Shown here piece after piece: positions 1 through 9,982 of a stretch of DNA of 64,000 nucleotides. The notes under the pieces were generated by a model. The model ran no database searches. It had not been told where the DNA came from and saw nothing but the letters and a program-made list of their open reading frames with translations. How positions within the stretch are numbered: the stretch's first letter is position 1; each line of letters opens with the position of its first letter. Made by a program: the position numbers and the translations under genes. Source of the DNA: an uncultured beta proteobacterium (GTDB lineage: Bacteria > Pseudomonadota > Gammaproteobacteria > Burkholderiales > Burkholderiaceae); NCBI GenBank assembly GCA_903935355.1, contig CAIZRK010000013.1, positions 1-64,000 on the forward strand, in the 5' to 3' direction.

Positions 1-1649
<1,649 letters not shown>

Positions 1650-1661
1650 TTAGATACCGAA

Positions 1662-1952
1662 TTACTTCTGTACTACAGCCATGATGTCTTCTTCGCGCAT
1701 GACGAGAAGCTCGTCGCCATCGACCTTGACTGTTTGACCAGCATATTTGCCAAACAGCACGCGGTCGCCTACTTTGACGTCTGGTGCATTTAACTTACCG
1801 CTGTCATCACGCTTGCCTGGACCTACTGCCAAAACTTCGCCCTGGTCAGGCTTTTCAGCAGCAGCGTCAGGGATGATGATTCCAGATGCAGTTTTTGATT
1901 CTTGATCTAAACGCTTGATGATTACGCGATCATGTAAAGGACGCAGATTCAT
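1662..1952 (-). CDS. groES: Co-chaperonin GroES, 10 kDa subunit
   Basis: The 96-residue protein is of normal GroES length and starts [14 protein letters not shown]. It has the GIIIPD mobile-loop region near residues 24-29 and ends in the expected ILAVVQ-like beta strand (IMAVVQK). It caps the GroEL ring. A strong Shine-Dalgarno (AGGAGAAGGA) sits directly before the ATG. It is the first gene of groES-groEL and is the direct target of the CIRCE element upstream. Confidence 0.98.
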   Translation of the reverse strand: MNLRPLHDRVIIKRLDQESKTASGIIIPDAAAEKPDQGEVLAVGPGKRDDSGKLNAPDVKVGDRVLFGKYAGQTVKVDGDELLVMREEDIMAVVQK

Positions 1953-2062
1953 TCCTTCTCCTATGTTTGTAAGTGTTAACTAATTAAAAAACCGATATAA
2001 ATCAATATGTTACAATCTCCTATCCAGAATACTATGGGGATTTAAATACTTGCAAACCCGTT

Positions 2063-2089
2063 TTAGCACTCGTGTCTAGGGAGTGCTGA
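2063..2089. promoter_or_regulatory. CIRCE element (HrcA operator) of groESL
   Basis: The sequence reads TTAGCACTC, then nine bases, then GAGTGCTGA. The known CIRCE consensus is TTAGCACTC-N9-GAGTGCTAA, so there is one mismatch in 18 defined positions. It lies between groES and its TATAAT box, covering the predicted transcription start, which is the usual place for HrcA repression. The hrcA gene is not in this window. Confidence 0.93.
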
Positions 2090-2118
2090 TTATATAGGTG
2101 CGTATTGCTAAATTTCAA
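2089..2118 (-). promoter_or_regulatory. Sigma70-type promoter of groES-groEL
   Basis: On the minus strand, TTGAAA (2118-2113) and a perfect TATAAT (2094-2089) are separated by 18 bp. The start point would fall near 2083, inside the CIRCE repeat, leaving a leader of about 130 nt before groES. A CCCCAT motif further down (2039-2034) resembles a sigma32 -10 box, but no well-spaced CTTGAAA accompanies it, so heat-sigma control is uncertain. Confidence 0.75.
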
Positions 2119-2141
2119 GGGCACGATCGCCATAAATTCTT

Positions 2142-2219
2142 TAAGGACTTAACGCCTTCTTATAATGGGGGAATGGCGCGTAGGATAATTCCTACAGATA
2201 AATCCGCCTTAAGTCCTTA
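2142..2219. repeat. 11-bp perfect inverted repeat enclosing a 6-bp hairpin, upstream of the EAL-like gene
   Basis: TAAGGACTTAA (2142-2152) is exactly complementary to TTAAGTCCTTA (2209-2219). Between them lies a second perfect hairpin, GTAGGA-TAAT-TCCTAC (2180-2195). A TATAAT box at 2161-2166 also lies in between, so the element could be a pair of operator half-sites around a promoter or part of a folded leader RNA. It covers most of the untranslated stretch 2098-2271 if translation starts at 2272. Confidence 0.5.
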
Positions 2220-2271
2220 CAACCCCGATCCGAGCTGCCTAAACTGGGCATTCAATGATTGGAGATTGCTG

Positions 2272-3126
2272 ATGAGCCCGAAATCCCGGCTTTATACGCT
2301 TGTAAAGACATGGAAGAACAAACCCTTCCAAGAGGTTCGCGATGCCTGTGGCGAACCTTGGCTTGGCTTAAGTAGCCAAGCCCGTGAAGAACATGAATCC
2401 TGGTCCAAGCGCCAAGCGATTAGCAACGAACCCATTTTTAACGCTGAGGGAACAAAACTGACCGGCTCTTTATTTAGACCTTTACTCGGCTCTAACGATA
2501 CGCAGCTTTTGCGTTTATTTATGGAAGGCCTAGATACGATTTCCTACTGGTATCGTAGCGGGCGATTTATTCCTGGTATTTTGTCAGTGCCTAGCCGCGT
2601 GATGTCATCAAGCCATTGCATTGATGCGCTTAGCGATCTCATTCTTAACTCTCGCCTACCAGTAGGCTTAGTAAATCTAGGTATCTACCAACTGCCAGAT
2701 CCTAATTTGGAAGATGCCTGTAAAGAAGGTTTATTACGCCTTAGAAGACTAGGGGTGTTAATCCATTTAATACAATTTTCTGGTACGACCCAAGAAATAC
2801 GTTGGTTAGAAGAAATGCAATTAGAAGCCATTCATCTAGATATTAGTCAGTTTCGCTCCAAAGAACTTCCTACTGATCTAATTTTAGAGACGCAAAAAAT
2901 GCAAGCCCAAATTTATGCGAGCAATATCACCCTTGTTAGGGACTTAGAAAATGCCGCACTGTTACATGTGGACCATAGTTATGGCGGACTTATGATGCCG
3001 CCAGTCAGTCGACACCAAATCTTACACATTAGCGACAGTCGTATCGCTAAAGCAATTTTTTCGCTGCACCCACAAAAAACCACAATGGAGATAAACAATG
3101 AGAATGCGCGTGATGTTGGTAGATGA
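2272..3126 (+). CDS. Degenerate EAL-domain protein, BvgR-like
   Basis: From 2272 the product is 284 residues. This start has GGAGA six bases upstream; a longer frame opens with GTG at 2098 but has no good ribosome site and would run through the inverted repeat. The chain follows the EAL fold in order: EPIFNAEGTKLTG in place of the Q-P-I strand, a segment like SVNLS (GILSVPSRV), then HLIQFSG where DDFGTG is expected, then LDISQF for K-I-D-x-F. The EAL glutamate (now SLF), the DDFG aspartates and the EGVE glutamate are all missing. It should therefore not cleave cyclic-di-GMP and more likely acts by protein contact. Its end overlaps the response regulator start by 29 bp. Bordetella BvgR, next to bvgAS, is a known EAL-family regulator. 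Confidence 0.7.
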   Translation: MSPKSRLYTLVKTWKNKPFQEVRDACGEPWLGLSSQAREEHESWSKRQAISNEPIFNAEGTKLTGSLFRPLLGSNDTQLLRLFMEGLDTISYWYRSGRFIPGILSVPSRVMSSSHCIDALSDLILNSRLPVGLVNLGIYQLPDPNLEDACKEGLLRLRRLGVLIHLIQFSGTTQEIRWLEEMQLEAIHLDISQFRSKELPTDLILETQKMQAQIYASNITLVRDLENAALLHVDHSYGGLMMPPVSRHQILHISDSRIAKAIFSLHPQKTTMEINNENARDVGR

Positions 3127-3721
3127 TCATCCAGCTATGCTGATGGCACTAAAAGGTATGATGCAAGATGAGTTATTTTTTGAAATAGCAGGAGAGGCTA
3201 AGAATGGAGAGGAATGCCTAAAAACCATTAAGAAGGTGAACCCTAATATGGTGATCCTTGATATAGACATGCCAAAAACAGATGGTTTTGATGTGATTCG
3301 GCGCATCGCAATTATGTACCCACATATTGGGATATTAGTCCTATCTAGCCTAGAAGAATCTGTCTATGGAGGCAGAGTTCGCTCGCTAGGTGCCCATGGT
3401 TTTGTCAACAAAACTGCGGGAACAAAAGTAATTTTATCCGCCTGTGTTGCAGTCTCTCAAGGCTATAGCTTCTTTACACATGGTAAAAAAGGGAATACCT
3501 CATTAAGCGATCACGACAAGTTGGCGCAAATTTCTGATCGAGAATTACAGGTCTTGAAATACCTTGGTAAAGGAAATAACAACCAGCAGATTTCTGACTT
3601 ACTACACATCAGTCATAAAACGGTTGCCACCTATAAGACGCGAATTTTTGATAAGTTAGGCATTAATAATATTGCCGATCTTATCTTGTTCTGTCGTATT
3701 AATCGCATTTTCGAGGGCTAA
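3098..3721 (+). CDS. Response regulator, NarL/FixJ (BvgA/EvgA) type
   Basis: The 207-residue protein has an N-terminal receiver domain with the acidic pair D9-D10, the phospho-acceptor D55 in LDIDMP and the conserved lysine in the NKTAG segment near residue 105. A LuxR-type helix-turn-helix follows from about residue 143 (SDRELQVLKYL, then ISHKTVATYKTRIFDKL). It should bind DNA as a dimer once phosphorylated by the kinase encoded 8 bp downstream. The ATG at 3098 is preceded by GGAGAT. Translation is probably coupled to the EAL-like gene, whose last 29 bp it shares. Confidence 0.9.
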   Translation: MRMRVMLVDDHPAMLMALKGMMQDELFFEIAGEAKNGEECLKTIKKVNPNMVILDIDMPKTDGFDVIRRIAIMYPHIGILVLSSLEESVYGGRVRSLGAHGFVNKTAGTKVILSACVAVSQGYSFFTHGKKGNTSLSDHDKLAQISDRELQVLKYLGKGNNNQQISDLLHISHKTVATYKTRIFDKLGINNIADLILFCRINRIFEG

Positions 3722-3729
3722 CACTGAGC

Positions 3730-6171
3730 ATGCATCGATTCATTTTGAATGGTTCGCTAATTTTCTGCATATTAACAGGGGGAGTGGCACACTCAACCCC
3801 CTTTAACAAGACGGAAATGGAATGGATCGATGCTCATCCGGTAGTTCGTTTTAGCATTCATGAAAAATATGCCCCTTATCTTAATGCTCCAAGCCATCCT
3901 ATTGAAGGTGGCGTTTTTCTATCACTACTCTTGCAGTTAGGAAAAATCACTGGCCAGCAATTTGTTCCTCGATGGAGAAAATCTGACCATGAAGGTCTCA
4001 AGCAATTAGCCAATGGCGAAGTAGATTTCATAATTGATCCGCCAGAAATTACTGATCGGGTGCTCCAATTTGGCTCACTATCTGAATCTATTTTTTGGGG
4101 ATACGATGTCATCGTTACCACCAAAGAAGCTACTCCGATTAACCCATTAAAAGTAGCCTATTTCGACCGAGGGTTAGAAAACCCTCCCTTACCCAGTAAA
4201 GCACAAAAAAAGGCTTTGACTTACCCAGACCAAGCCTTCCAATCGCTCTTAAAACAAGATATTGATGCCTTGGTAATGCCCATCCGTTTGGCTCATCAAC
4301 TGATTAAGCGCTCTGCTGGGACGAATCTTCAGGTTGATGGTTTATATAATCGCAAACCTTTTGCTTATCGCTGGCTAATCTCCTTTGAAGATGCTCCCCT
4401 ACACCATGTTCTTGAACATTTTCTCAAAAGACTTGACCCCATAGAATCTCGTAAGTTATTTGCATTTGATGAGATTGACCCTATTGCTCCGCCCCCTAAT
4501 CCTCCATCGATGGTCTTGCCCTGGGGTTTTTCTCTGCTCCTATTTATTACAGGTGGGTGTATTGCTTGGCGCTTACAAAGAAAATATTGGCAACAAAAAC
4601 AAAAGACGGTTGAATTAATCGCCTCAAAAGAAATAGCAGAAAAAGCGAATGCAGCCAAATCTGCCTTTTTAGCAACGATGAGCCATGAAATCAGAACGCC
4701 CATGAACGCAATTTTAGGAGTTCAGGAGTTACTGCTTAATAGCGCCCAATTTCCAAATAATGAAAAGCCCTTACTAAAAAGTGCACATGCCTCAGCAGAG
4801 TCACTCCTTAGCATGCTCAATCAAGTACTGGATCTGTCAAAAATTGAGGCTGGCAAACTGACTCTCAATTTAGAACCATGTAGTCTTGAATGTTTAATTA
4901 CAGATATTCATTGCGCATTCTCAACCGTTGCCGATAAGCAAAAATTAACTCTCCATACTTCGACCGATCCTAGGATCGCTGAAGTGTTAATGATGGATTC
5001 TTTACGCCTAAGACAAATCCTGCAAAATCTGCTGAGTAATGCTATTAAATTTACTGATCAAGGCGACATCTATTTTTCTATTACTGTTCTCGCTGATGAT
5101 CATGCTGGGCAACTCATCGAATTTAGAGTAATCGATACGGGAATTGGTATGGGCACGGAACAAATTGCGCTTGCACTTCAAGCCTTTGAGCAAGTTCCAT
5201 CTGCGGCAGAATTGCGTAGCAGCGAACAACAAAGGGGTACAGGCTTAGGCTTAACAATTACCAATCATTTGATCGATTCTATGAATAGTCACCTCTACTT
5301 TGAAAGTGCCCCAGGTTTTGGAAGTAATGTCCATTTTTCTGTTGCCTTCCCAAGAACTAGTGTTGCTGCGATACGTACTTTGGGAGAAAAAGCTTTTGCT
5401 TCACCCCTCAGAAAGTTCATGCGCAAAAGGGGTTCTCAGGGCGAAGGCCTCATTCAGGCATTAGTAGTTGAAGATCATCCTGCGAGCCGACAAATTCTTT
5501 CTCTGCAACTAGAAGTCTTAGGTATCCAAGCAGCGGTCTGTGAAGATGCCAACAGAGCACTGCAATTACTAGGAGAACGTCGTTTTGATCTCATGTTGAC
5601 TGATCATTCCATGCCAGGAATGCAGGGTTCTGAGTTGGCAAAAAAAATACGCAGCAAGGGACATCGCGATCTCATCATTATTGGCGTAACCGCAGATATT
5701 TATGCATTAGATGCACGTCATCAATTTTTATCCGCCGGTATGAATGGGGTACTCATTAAGCCCTTAAGCCTGCAAACCCTTGAAAATGAACTCTTGCGCT
5801 ATTTCATAGCAAAGGATGTCGATCTAGAGAAAGAGACGGCAGAATACTCATTTGAAGCTTTCTCAAATTTATTAAGGGATGACCCCAAGCAAATACACCT
5901 CATCCTAGATGAAATCCAGCAGGTACACGATGATGTACTACTGGAATTAAGCTCACCTGAGATGCCCCTATTAGATGATATGCAATTTAAAAGCCTAGTT
6001 CATAAGGTAAAAGGTGGTGCTCAACTCATCAATGCCAAGTCACTCATTGCCTCCTGTCAGGAGCTTGAAAAGGATGGGGACCTAAGAGCCCAGATTCAAC
6101 AATTTTCCGCCCTATTAATAGCAGAGAATCGGAGAATTACCGAATATAAAGAGAAGAGCTCCGGCCAATAA
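3730..6171 (+). CDS. Hybrid sensor histidine kinase, BvgS/EvgS type, with one periplasmic binding domain
   Basis: The 813-residue protein has a signal or anchor segment (residues 1-22), one periplasmic solute-binding-like (SBP_bac_3/Venus-flytrap) domain (about 30-250), a transmembrane helix (261-283), a HisKA domain with H319 in SHEIRTP, an HATPase domain (N437, DTGIGM from 469, GTGLGL from 503), a receiver domain with D625 and a C-terminal HPt domain with H758. This gives a complete His-Asp-His relay to the partner regulator. Bordetella BvgS has two flytrap domains and a PAS domain; here one flytrap is present and no PAS domain is visible between membrane and HisKA. The ligand cannot be told from sequence. 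Confidence 0.92.
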   Translation: MHRFILNGSLIFCILTGGVAHSTPFNKTEMEWIDAHPVVRFSIHEKYAPYLNAPSHPIEGGVFLSLLLQLGKITGQQFVPRWRKSDHEGLKQLANGEVDFIIDPPEITDRVLQFGSLSESIFWGYDVIVTTKEATPINPLKVAYFDRGLENPPLPSKAQKKALTYPDQAFQSLLKQDIDALVMPIRLAHQLIKRSAGTNLQVDGLYNRKPFAYRWLISFEDAPLHHVLEHFLKRLDPIESRKLFAFDEIDPIAPPPNPPSMVLPWGFSLLLFITGGCIAWRLQRKYWQQKQKTVELIASKEIAEKANAAKSAFLATMSHEIRTPMNAILGVQELLLNSAQFPNNEKPLLKSAHASAESLLSMLNQVLDLSKIEAGKLTLNLEPCSLECLITDIHCAFSTVADKQKLTLHTSTDPRIAEVLMMDSLRLRQILQNLLSNAIKFTDQGDIYFSITVLADDHAGQLIEFRVIDTGIGMGTEQIALALQAFEQVPSAAELRSSEQQRGTGLGLTITNHLIDSMNSHLYFESAPGFGSNVHFSVAFPRTSVAAIRTLGEKAFASPLRKFMRKRGSQGEGLIQALVVEDHPASRQILSLQLEVLGIQAAVCEDANRALQLLGERRFDLMLTDHSMPGMQGSELAKKIRSKGHRDLIIIGVTADIYALDARHQFLSAGMNGVLIKPLSLQTLENELLRYFIAKDVDLEKETAEYSFEAFSNLLRDDPKQIHLILDEIQQVHDDVLLELSSPEMPLLDDMQFKSLVHKVKGGAQLINAKSLIASCQELEKDGDLRAQIQQFSALLIAENRRITEYKEKSSGQ

Positions 6172-6211
6172 AGCTAGATAGCCATGGCAGCATCCGTCCT
6201 AGGTTTATCCT

Positions 6212-7765
6212 ATGGCAATGCGTAAGTGCTATTTACCATCTTTATCCTTGATTTTCTGCCTGCTGTGCACTCTAAGCGCTCCAGTGATATCTGCAGACCT
6301 CATCTCCCAAGAATCGGCTTTGCAGTATATTCCGAAGGCAGTTGCATTGAGTCTGGATAAGAACCAAATCCCTAAAGAATCCATTAGCATTTCTGTGGTG
6401 GAGATTGAACTAGGGCGCCCTGGAAAAAGTATCAGCAAAACACAGGTAGATTGGCGCGCAGACGCAGCTATGAACCCCGCCTCAACCATGAAGATCCTAA
6501 CGACTTTAACTAGCTTAGATATGCTCGGTCCGCAATATCGATGGCGCACTAATCTATTTACCGATGGCGTCATACGTCAAGGATTACTTAAAGGCAATAT
6601 TTATCTCCAAGGCACGGGGGATCCTAAGCTGATTCCTGAGGAATTAGCGAAGATGATGAAGGCATTGAAAAACTTAGGCATCGGGAAAATAGATGGTAAT
6701 TTAATTTTTGATCGGAGTGCTTATGCCTCTAGTGTGATGGAACACAATACGATCGATGGCGAATCTCTGCGTGCCTATAATGTCCCGCCCGATCCTCTGC
6801 TCTATGCATTTCGAACGATCTCCTTTGTACTTGGAAAATCCCGCACAGCAGATTTTATCGACATTAGTTTTACCCCGGCACTCTCACAACTTAAAGTGCT
6901 CAATCAAATGCAATTGATTGATACACCCTGTGATAACTGGAAAACTGGCATTCGCTTTAACTTAGATCCCGAAGCTGGTAATACAAGTACCACTCAATTA
7001 CTCAATGCCCAGTTCTCGGGTGTATTCCCCAGTCAGTGCAGAAGTGTTAACTACAATGTGGTTGCCTTAGATGCTAATACCTTTTTAACTCAAGGATTTA
7101 CTGCAGCATGGGAACTAGCAGGGGGGAGCTGGGTAAAGCCTCCTACTGGTAAAGACGGGGTGGTGCCCATTACCGCAAGACCCCTGCTTCAATTTGAAGG
7201 AATCAATCTTGCAGATGATGTGGTAGATATCAATAAGTACTCCAATAATGTCATGGCTCGTCAATTATTATTGACCTTAGCCTTAGAAAAAATGGGAAAA
7301 CCTGCCACCACTGAAAATGGTAATCTAGTAATTCAGAGTTGGCTTAAACAAATGGGGATGCAATTTTCAGGTCTAGTCATTGAGAATGGCTCAGGTTTAT
7401 CACGCAATGAAGCTATTTCTGCTGAGCATATGAATGACCTCTTAGTACTTGCACGCAATCTTCCTATAGCTGAAACGTTTTACAACAGCCTACCTATTGC
7501 CGGTACCGATGGCACTATGAGAAATCGACTCATGACTCAGTTGAGAAAATTTCTTCATCTCAAGAAAAAGCCTGAGGCTAGAATTAAAACTGGCTCACTA
7601 GCCGATGTCAGAGCCATCTCTGGCTATGTAATTAGTAAATCAGGAAAGATGTACGCTGTAACGTCATTCATAAACCATCCCAATGCTTGGAGAGGTTTAG
7701 AGGCTCATGATCAACTACTCACGTGGTTAATTGAGGATGGTCCAGAACCTAAGCAAGCTCGCTGA
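6212..7765 (+). CDS. dacB: D-alanyl-D-alanine carboxypeptidase/endopeptidase, PBP4 family (peptidase S13)
   Basis: This periplasmic penicillin-binding protein trims peptidoglycan peptides. The 517-residue product has a signal peptide (cleavage likely after the VISA stretch near residue 28) and the three active-site boxes: S91-T-M-K94, S344-N-N346 and K459-T-G461. The S13-specific insertion between the first two boxes fits the length. A second in-frame ATG at 6218 is possible. The last 55 bp overlap the end of convergent tsaC, so both C-termini are encoded by the same DNA. Confidence 0.93.
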   Translation: MAMRKCYLPSLSLIFCLLCTLSAPVISADLISQESALQYIPKAVALSLDKNQIPKESISISVVEIELGRPGKSISKTQVDWRADAAMNPASTMKILTTLTSLDMLGPQYRWRTNLFTDGVIRQGLLKGNIYLQGTGDPKLIPEELAKMMKALKNLGIGKIDGNLIFDRSAYASSVMEHNTIDGESLRAYNVPPDPLLYAFRTISFVLGKSRTADFIDISFTPALSQLKVLNQMQLIDTPCDNWKTGIRFNLDPEAGNTSTTQLLNAQFSGVFPSQCRSVNYNVVALDANTFLTQGFTAAWELAGGSWVKPPTGKDGVVPITARPLLQFEGINLADDVVDINKYSNNVMARQLLLTLALEKMGKPATTENGNLVIQSWLKQMGMQFSGLVIENGSGLSRNEAISAEHMNDLLVLARNLPIAETFYNSLPIAGTDGTMRNRLMTQLRKFLHLKKKPEARIKTGSLADVRAISGYVISKSGKMYAVTSFINHPNAWRGLEAHDQLLTWLIEDGPEPKQAR

Positions 7766-8790
7766 AGCCGATCTCGGACACCATCCCATTTCTCGCCAGC
7801 TGGAGGTTCAGGAAACAAAATTAAATCCCAGCCCTGTTGATCTAGATCTCGCAAAGAACGATATAGGCGACTAGCAAAGAGAGTGCAATCACTTGGAATA
7901 ATTACTTCCTCAAAATGAGCCGAAGGATGCCCTTCGTGACTTAATGAAGAATCAGAGTCCCAAACCGCTACCGCAACCCGAGACTTAATATCTGGGAACT
8001 CACTTAATGCATCTAGCACTCTACCTGGTGAGTACATCCTTAAGGGCGTATTTGGGGCGTAATGTGCATGCAAGCTTCCAGATACTCTTGGCAAAGAAGC
8101 AGCCTCCTTATTTTCATTCATATCAGTAGGCTGATATATCTTCATACCCGTCTTAGTAAAAATTTCACTAGGAGTGATTAGGCCTGGCCTTAGGAGAACA
8201 GCTCGATCCCCAGAGGATAAATCGATGATGGTTGATTCAATGCCCACCTCACAATCGCCACCATCTAGAACCATTAAATTGAGGATTCCCTCAAACTCAC
8301 TACGCACATCAGCCGCGCTGGTAGGAGAAACTTTTCCAAAACGATTAGCTGATGGCGCTACCACTCCGCCTTTAAATTTACGCAATAGTTCTTGAGCAAG
8401 AGGATGTGATGGGGCTCGAATGGCTACCGTATCCTGACCGCCAGTTAATTCATCTAAGACACTTTTATCTTTTTTAAAGACCAAAGTTAAAGGTCCTGGC
8501 CAAAATGCATTGATGAGTTTGAGGGCATCCTCAGATAAATCCCGAACCCAGGGACTGACTAATGCCGTCCAATCAATCTGAATTTGGTCATATTTGTCTG
8601 GGGCCGCTAGATGAACGATGAGCGGATGAGAAGCTGGACGTCCTTTGGCACTAAAAATCTTTTGTATGGCGTGTGGGTTTGTGGCATCAGCACCTAAGCC
8701 ATAAACGGTTTCTGTTGGAAACGCAACCAAACCCCCTTTACGTAAAGTGTCTACTGCTTCATCAATTACGGTGGAACGATGAGTGGGCAT
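7711..8790 (-). CDS. tsaC: L-threonylcarbamoyladenylate synthase, long Sua5 form
   Basis: The enzyme makes threonylcarbamoyl-AMP from threonine, bicarbonate and ATP for the t6A37 modification of ANN-decoding tRNAs. The 359-residue length, with a YrdC domain first (FPTETVYGLGAD, SAKGRPASHPL, APSAN) and a C-terminal Sua5 domain, marks the long type rather than short TsaC. It is the last gene of the minus-strand run and starts 4 bp after purK. The 3' end overlaps dacB by 55 bp. Confidence 0.93.
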   Translation of the reverse strand: MPTHRSTVIDEAVDTLRKGGLVAFPTETVYGLGADATNPHAIQKIFSAKGRPASHPLIVHLAAPDKYDQIQIDWTALVSPWVRDLSEDALKLINAFWPGPLTLVFKKDKSVLDELTGGQDTVAIRAPSHPLAQELLRKFKGGVVAPSANRFGKVSPTSAADVRSEFEGILNLMVLDGGDCEVGIESTIIDLSSGDRAVLLRPGLITPSEIFTKTGMKIYQPTDMNENKEAASLPRVSGSLHAHYAPNTPLRMYSPGRVLDALSEFPDIKSRVAVAVWDSDSSLSHEGHPSAHFEEVIIPSDCTLFASRLYRSLRDLDQQGWDLILFPEPPAGEKWDGVRDRLQRACLGSGPSSINHVSS

Positions 8791-8794
8791 CAGC

Positions 8795-9979
8795 TTAAGG
8801 CTCGATCCCTAATTCACTTGCTACAGCGGCGCAGTTTTGACGCGCTTGGTTGATCGACTCACCTAAGCAATTCACATGACCCATCTTGCGCCCCATGCGC
8901 GGCACAGTTTTGCCATAAAGATGCAATTTTGCATCAGGATGAGACAACACTTTATCCCAGGCAGGTTCTTTAGCGAGGTCCTCGCTGCCCTCAAACCACA
9001 GATCGCCCAATAAATTGAGCATAGAGACAGGTGCTAATAGCCGAGTATCACCCAAAGGTAATCGCGCCATGCTTCTTACTTGTTGCTCAAACTGGCTACT
9101 CACACAAGCATCCATCGTGAAATGACCAGAATTATGGGGGCGTGGAGCGATTTCATTTGCAACAATGTCACCATTCTTTAAGATAAAGAACTCAATACAC
9201 AAGACCCCGACGTAATCGATCTTACATATCAGCGCTTTTGCGGCCTCAATAATTTTTTTCTCTTGCAAGGGCTTTAGTGATGGTGCTGGGACAGTGGAGG
9301 TATGCAAAATACCATTGCGATGAATATTTTGAGAAACGGGATACGCAACTACTGCGTCGTCATACCCTCGAACCACTAGGGCTGACACTTCAAAATCTAA
9401 ATCCATCCGCTTTTCAAGCACACAGGGCACTCTGCCAAACTCATTCCAAGCAGCCAATAAATCATTCACAGTGTCAAGGTTCATTTGCCCTTTACCGTCA
9501 TACCCCATACGAGCAGTCTTCAAGATTGCTGGAAATAGCTCAACTGGTGCATGTTCAACATCAGCCTCACGCTCAATCACACAGTGCGGGACTGGCCCAA
9601 TATTCGTCTCAACCTTCCAGGTGGCTAGGAATTTTTTCTCAGCAACCCGATTTTGAGCTAATGAAACACAGCTACTCCGAGGGGCAACAAATACTCCCAA
9701 AGATTCGAGTTCATCTAGCGCCTGAGCGGGTACATTTTCAAATTCTGTGCTGACGCTAGCGCAAAGGGATGCCATCTCTTTTAAGGCAACTAAATCAGTG
9801 TATTGAGCATGGATAAATTTCTCAGCAATAGATCCTGCAGGACTATCTAAATCAGGGTCTAAGACGCAGACTTTATATCCCATTGCTTGAGCGGCCTGAG
9901 TAAACATCCGACCCAATTGACCGCCACCGAGTATGCCTAAATACGAGCCCGGCAAAATGGGCGCTAAACGATCTACCAT
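8795..9979 (-). CDS. purK: N5-carboxyaminoimidazole ribonucleotide synthase
   Basis: PurK carboxylates AIR to N5-CAIR using ATP and bicarbonate in purine synthesis. The 394-residue protein starts with the ATP-grasp family's GILGGGQLGRM motif and keeps the grasp core (KTARMGYDGKGQ near residue 150) and the metal/ATP motif NEIAPRPHNSGH. It lies 3 bp after purE, which uses its product. Confidence 0.96.
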   Translation of the reverse strand: MVDRLAPILPGSYLGILGGGQLGRMFTQAAQAMGYKVCVLDPDLDSPAGSIAEKFIHAQYTDLVALKEMASLCASVSTEFENVPAQALDELESLGVFVAPRSSCVSLAQNRVAEKKFLATWKVETNIGPVPHCVIEREADVEHAPVELFPAILKTARMGYDGKGQMNLDTVNDLLAAWNEFGRVPCVLEKRMDLDFEVSALVVRGYDDAVVAYPVSQNIHRNGILHTSTVPAPSLKPLQEKKIIEAAKALICKIDYVGVLCIEFFILKNGDIVANEIAPRPHNSGHFTMDACVSSQFEQQVRSMARLPLGDTRLLAPVSMLNLLGDLWFEGSEDLAKEPAWDKVLSHPDAKLHLYGKTVPRMGRKMGHVNCLGESINQARQNCAAVASELGIEP

Positions 9980-9982
9980 GAA

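Noticed and set aside
2034-2055. Sigma32 promoter for groES from the CCCCAT motif
   Set aside because: The -10-like box is good, but the only -35-like sequence (TTTGCAA) is too close and poorly matched; the CIRCE-overlapping promoter explains the control better.
2098-2271. N-terminal extension of the EAL-like protein from a GTG at 2098
   Set aside because: No ribosome site, the stretch carries nested inverted repeats and a TATAAT box, and the ATG at 2272 has GGAGA at good spacing.
9277-9753. 158-codon plus-strand frame inside purK
   Set aside because: Antisense to a well-conserved ATP-grasp gene; composition (many His, Gln, Leu) is typical of an antisense shadow.
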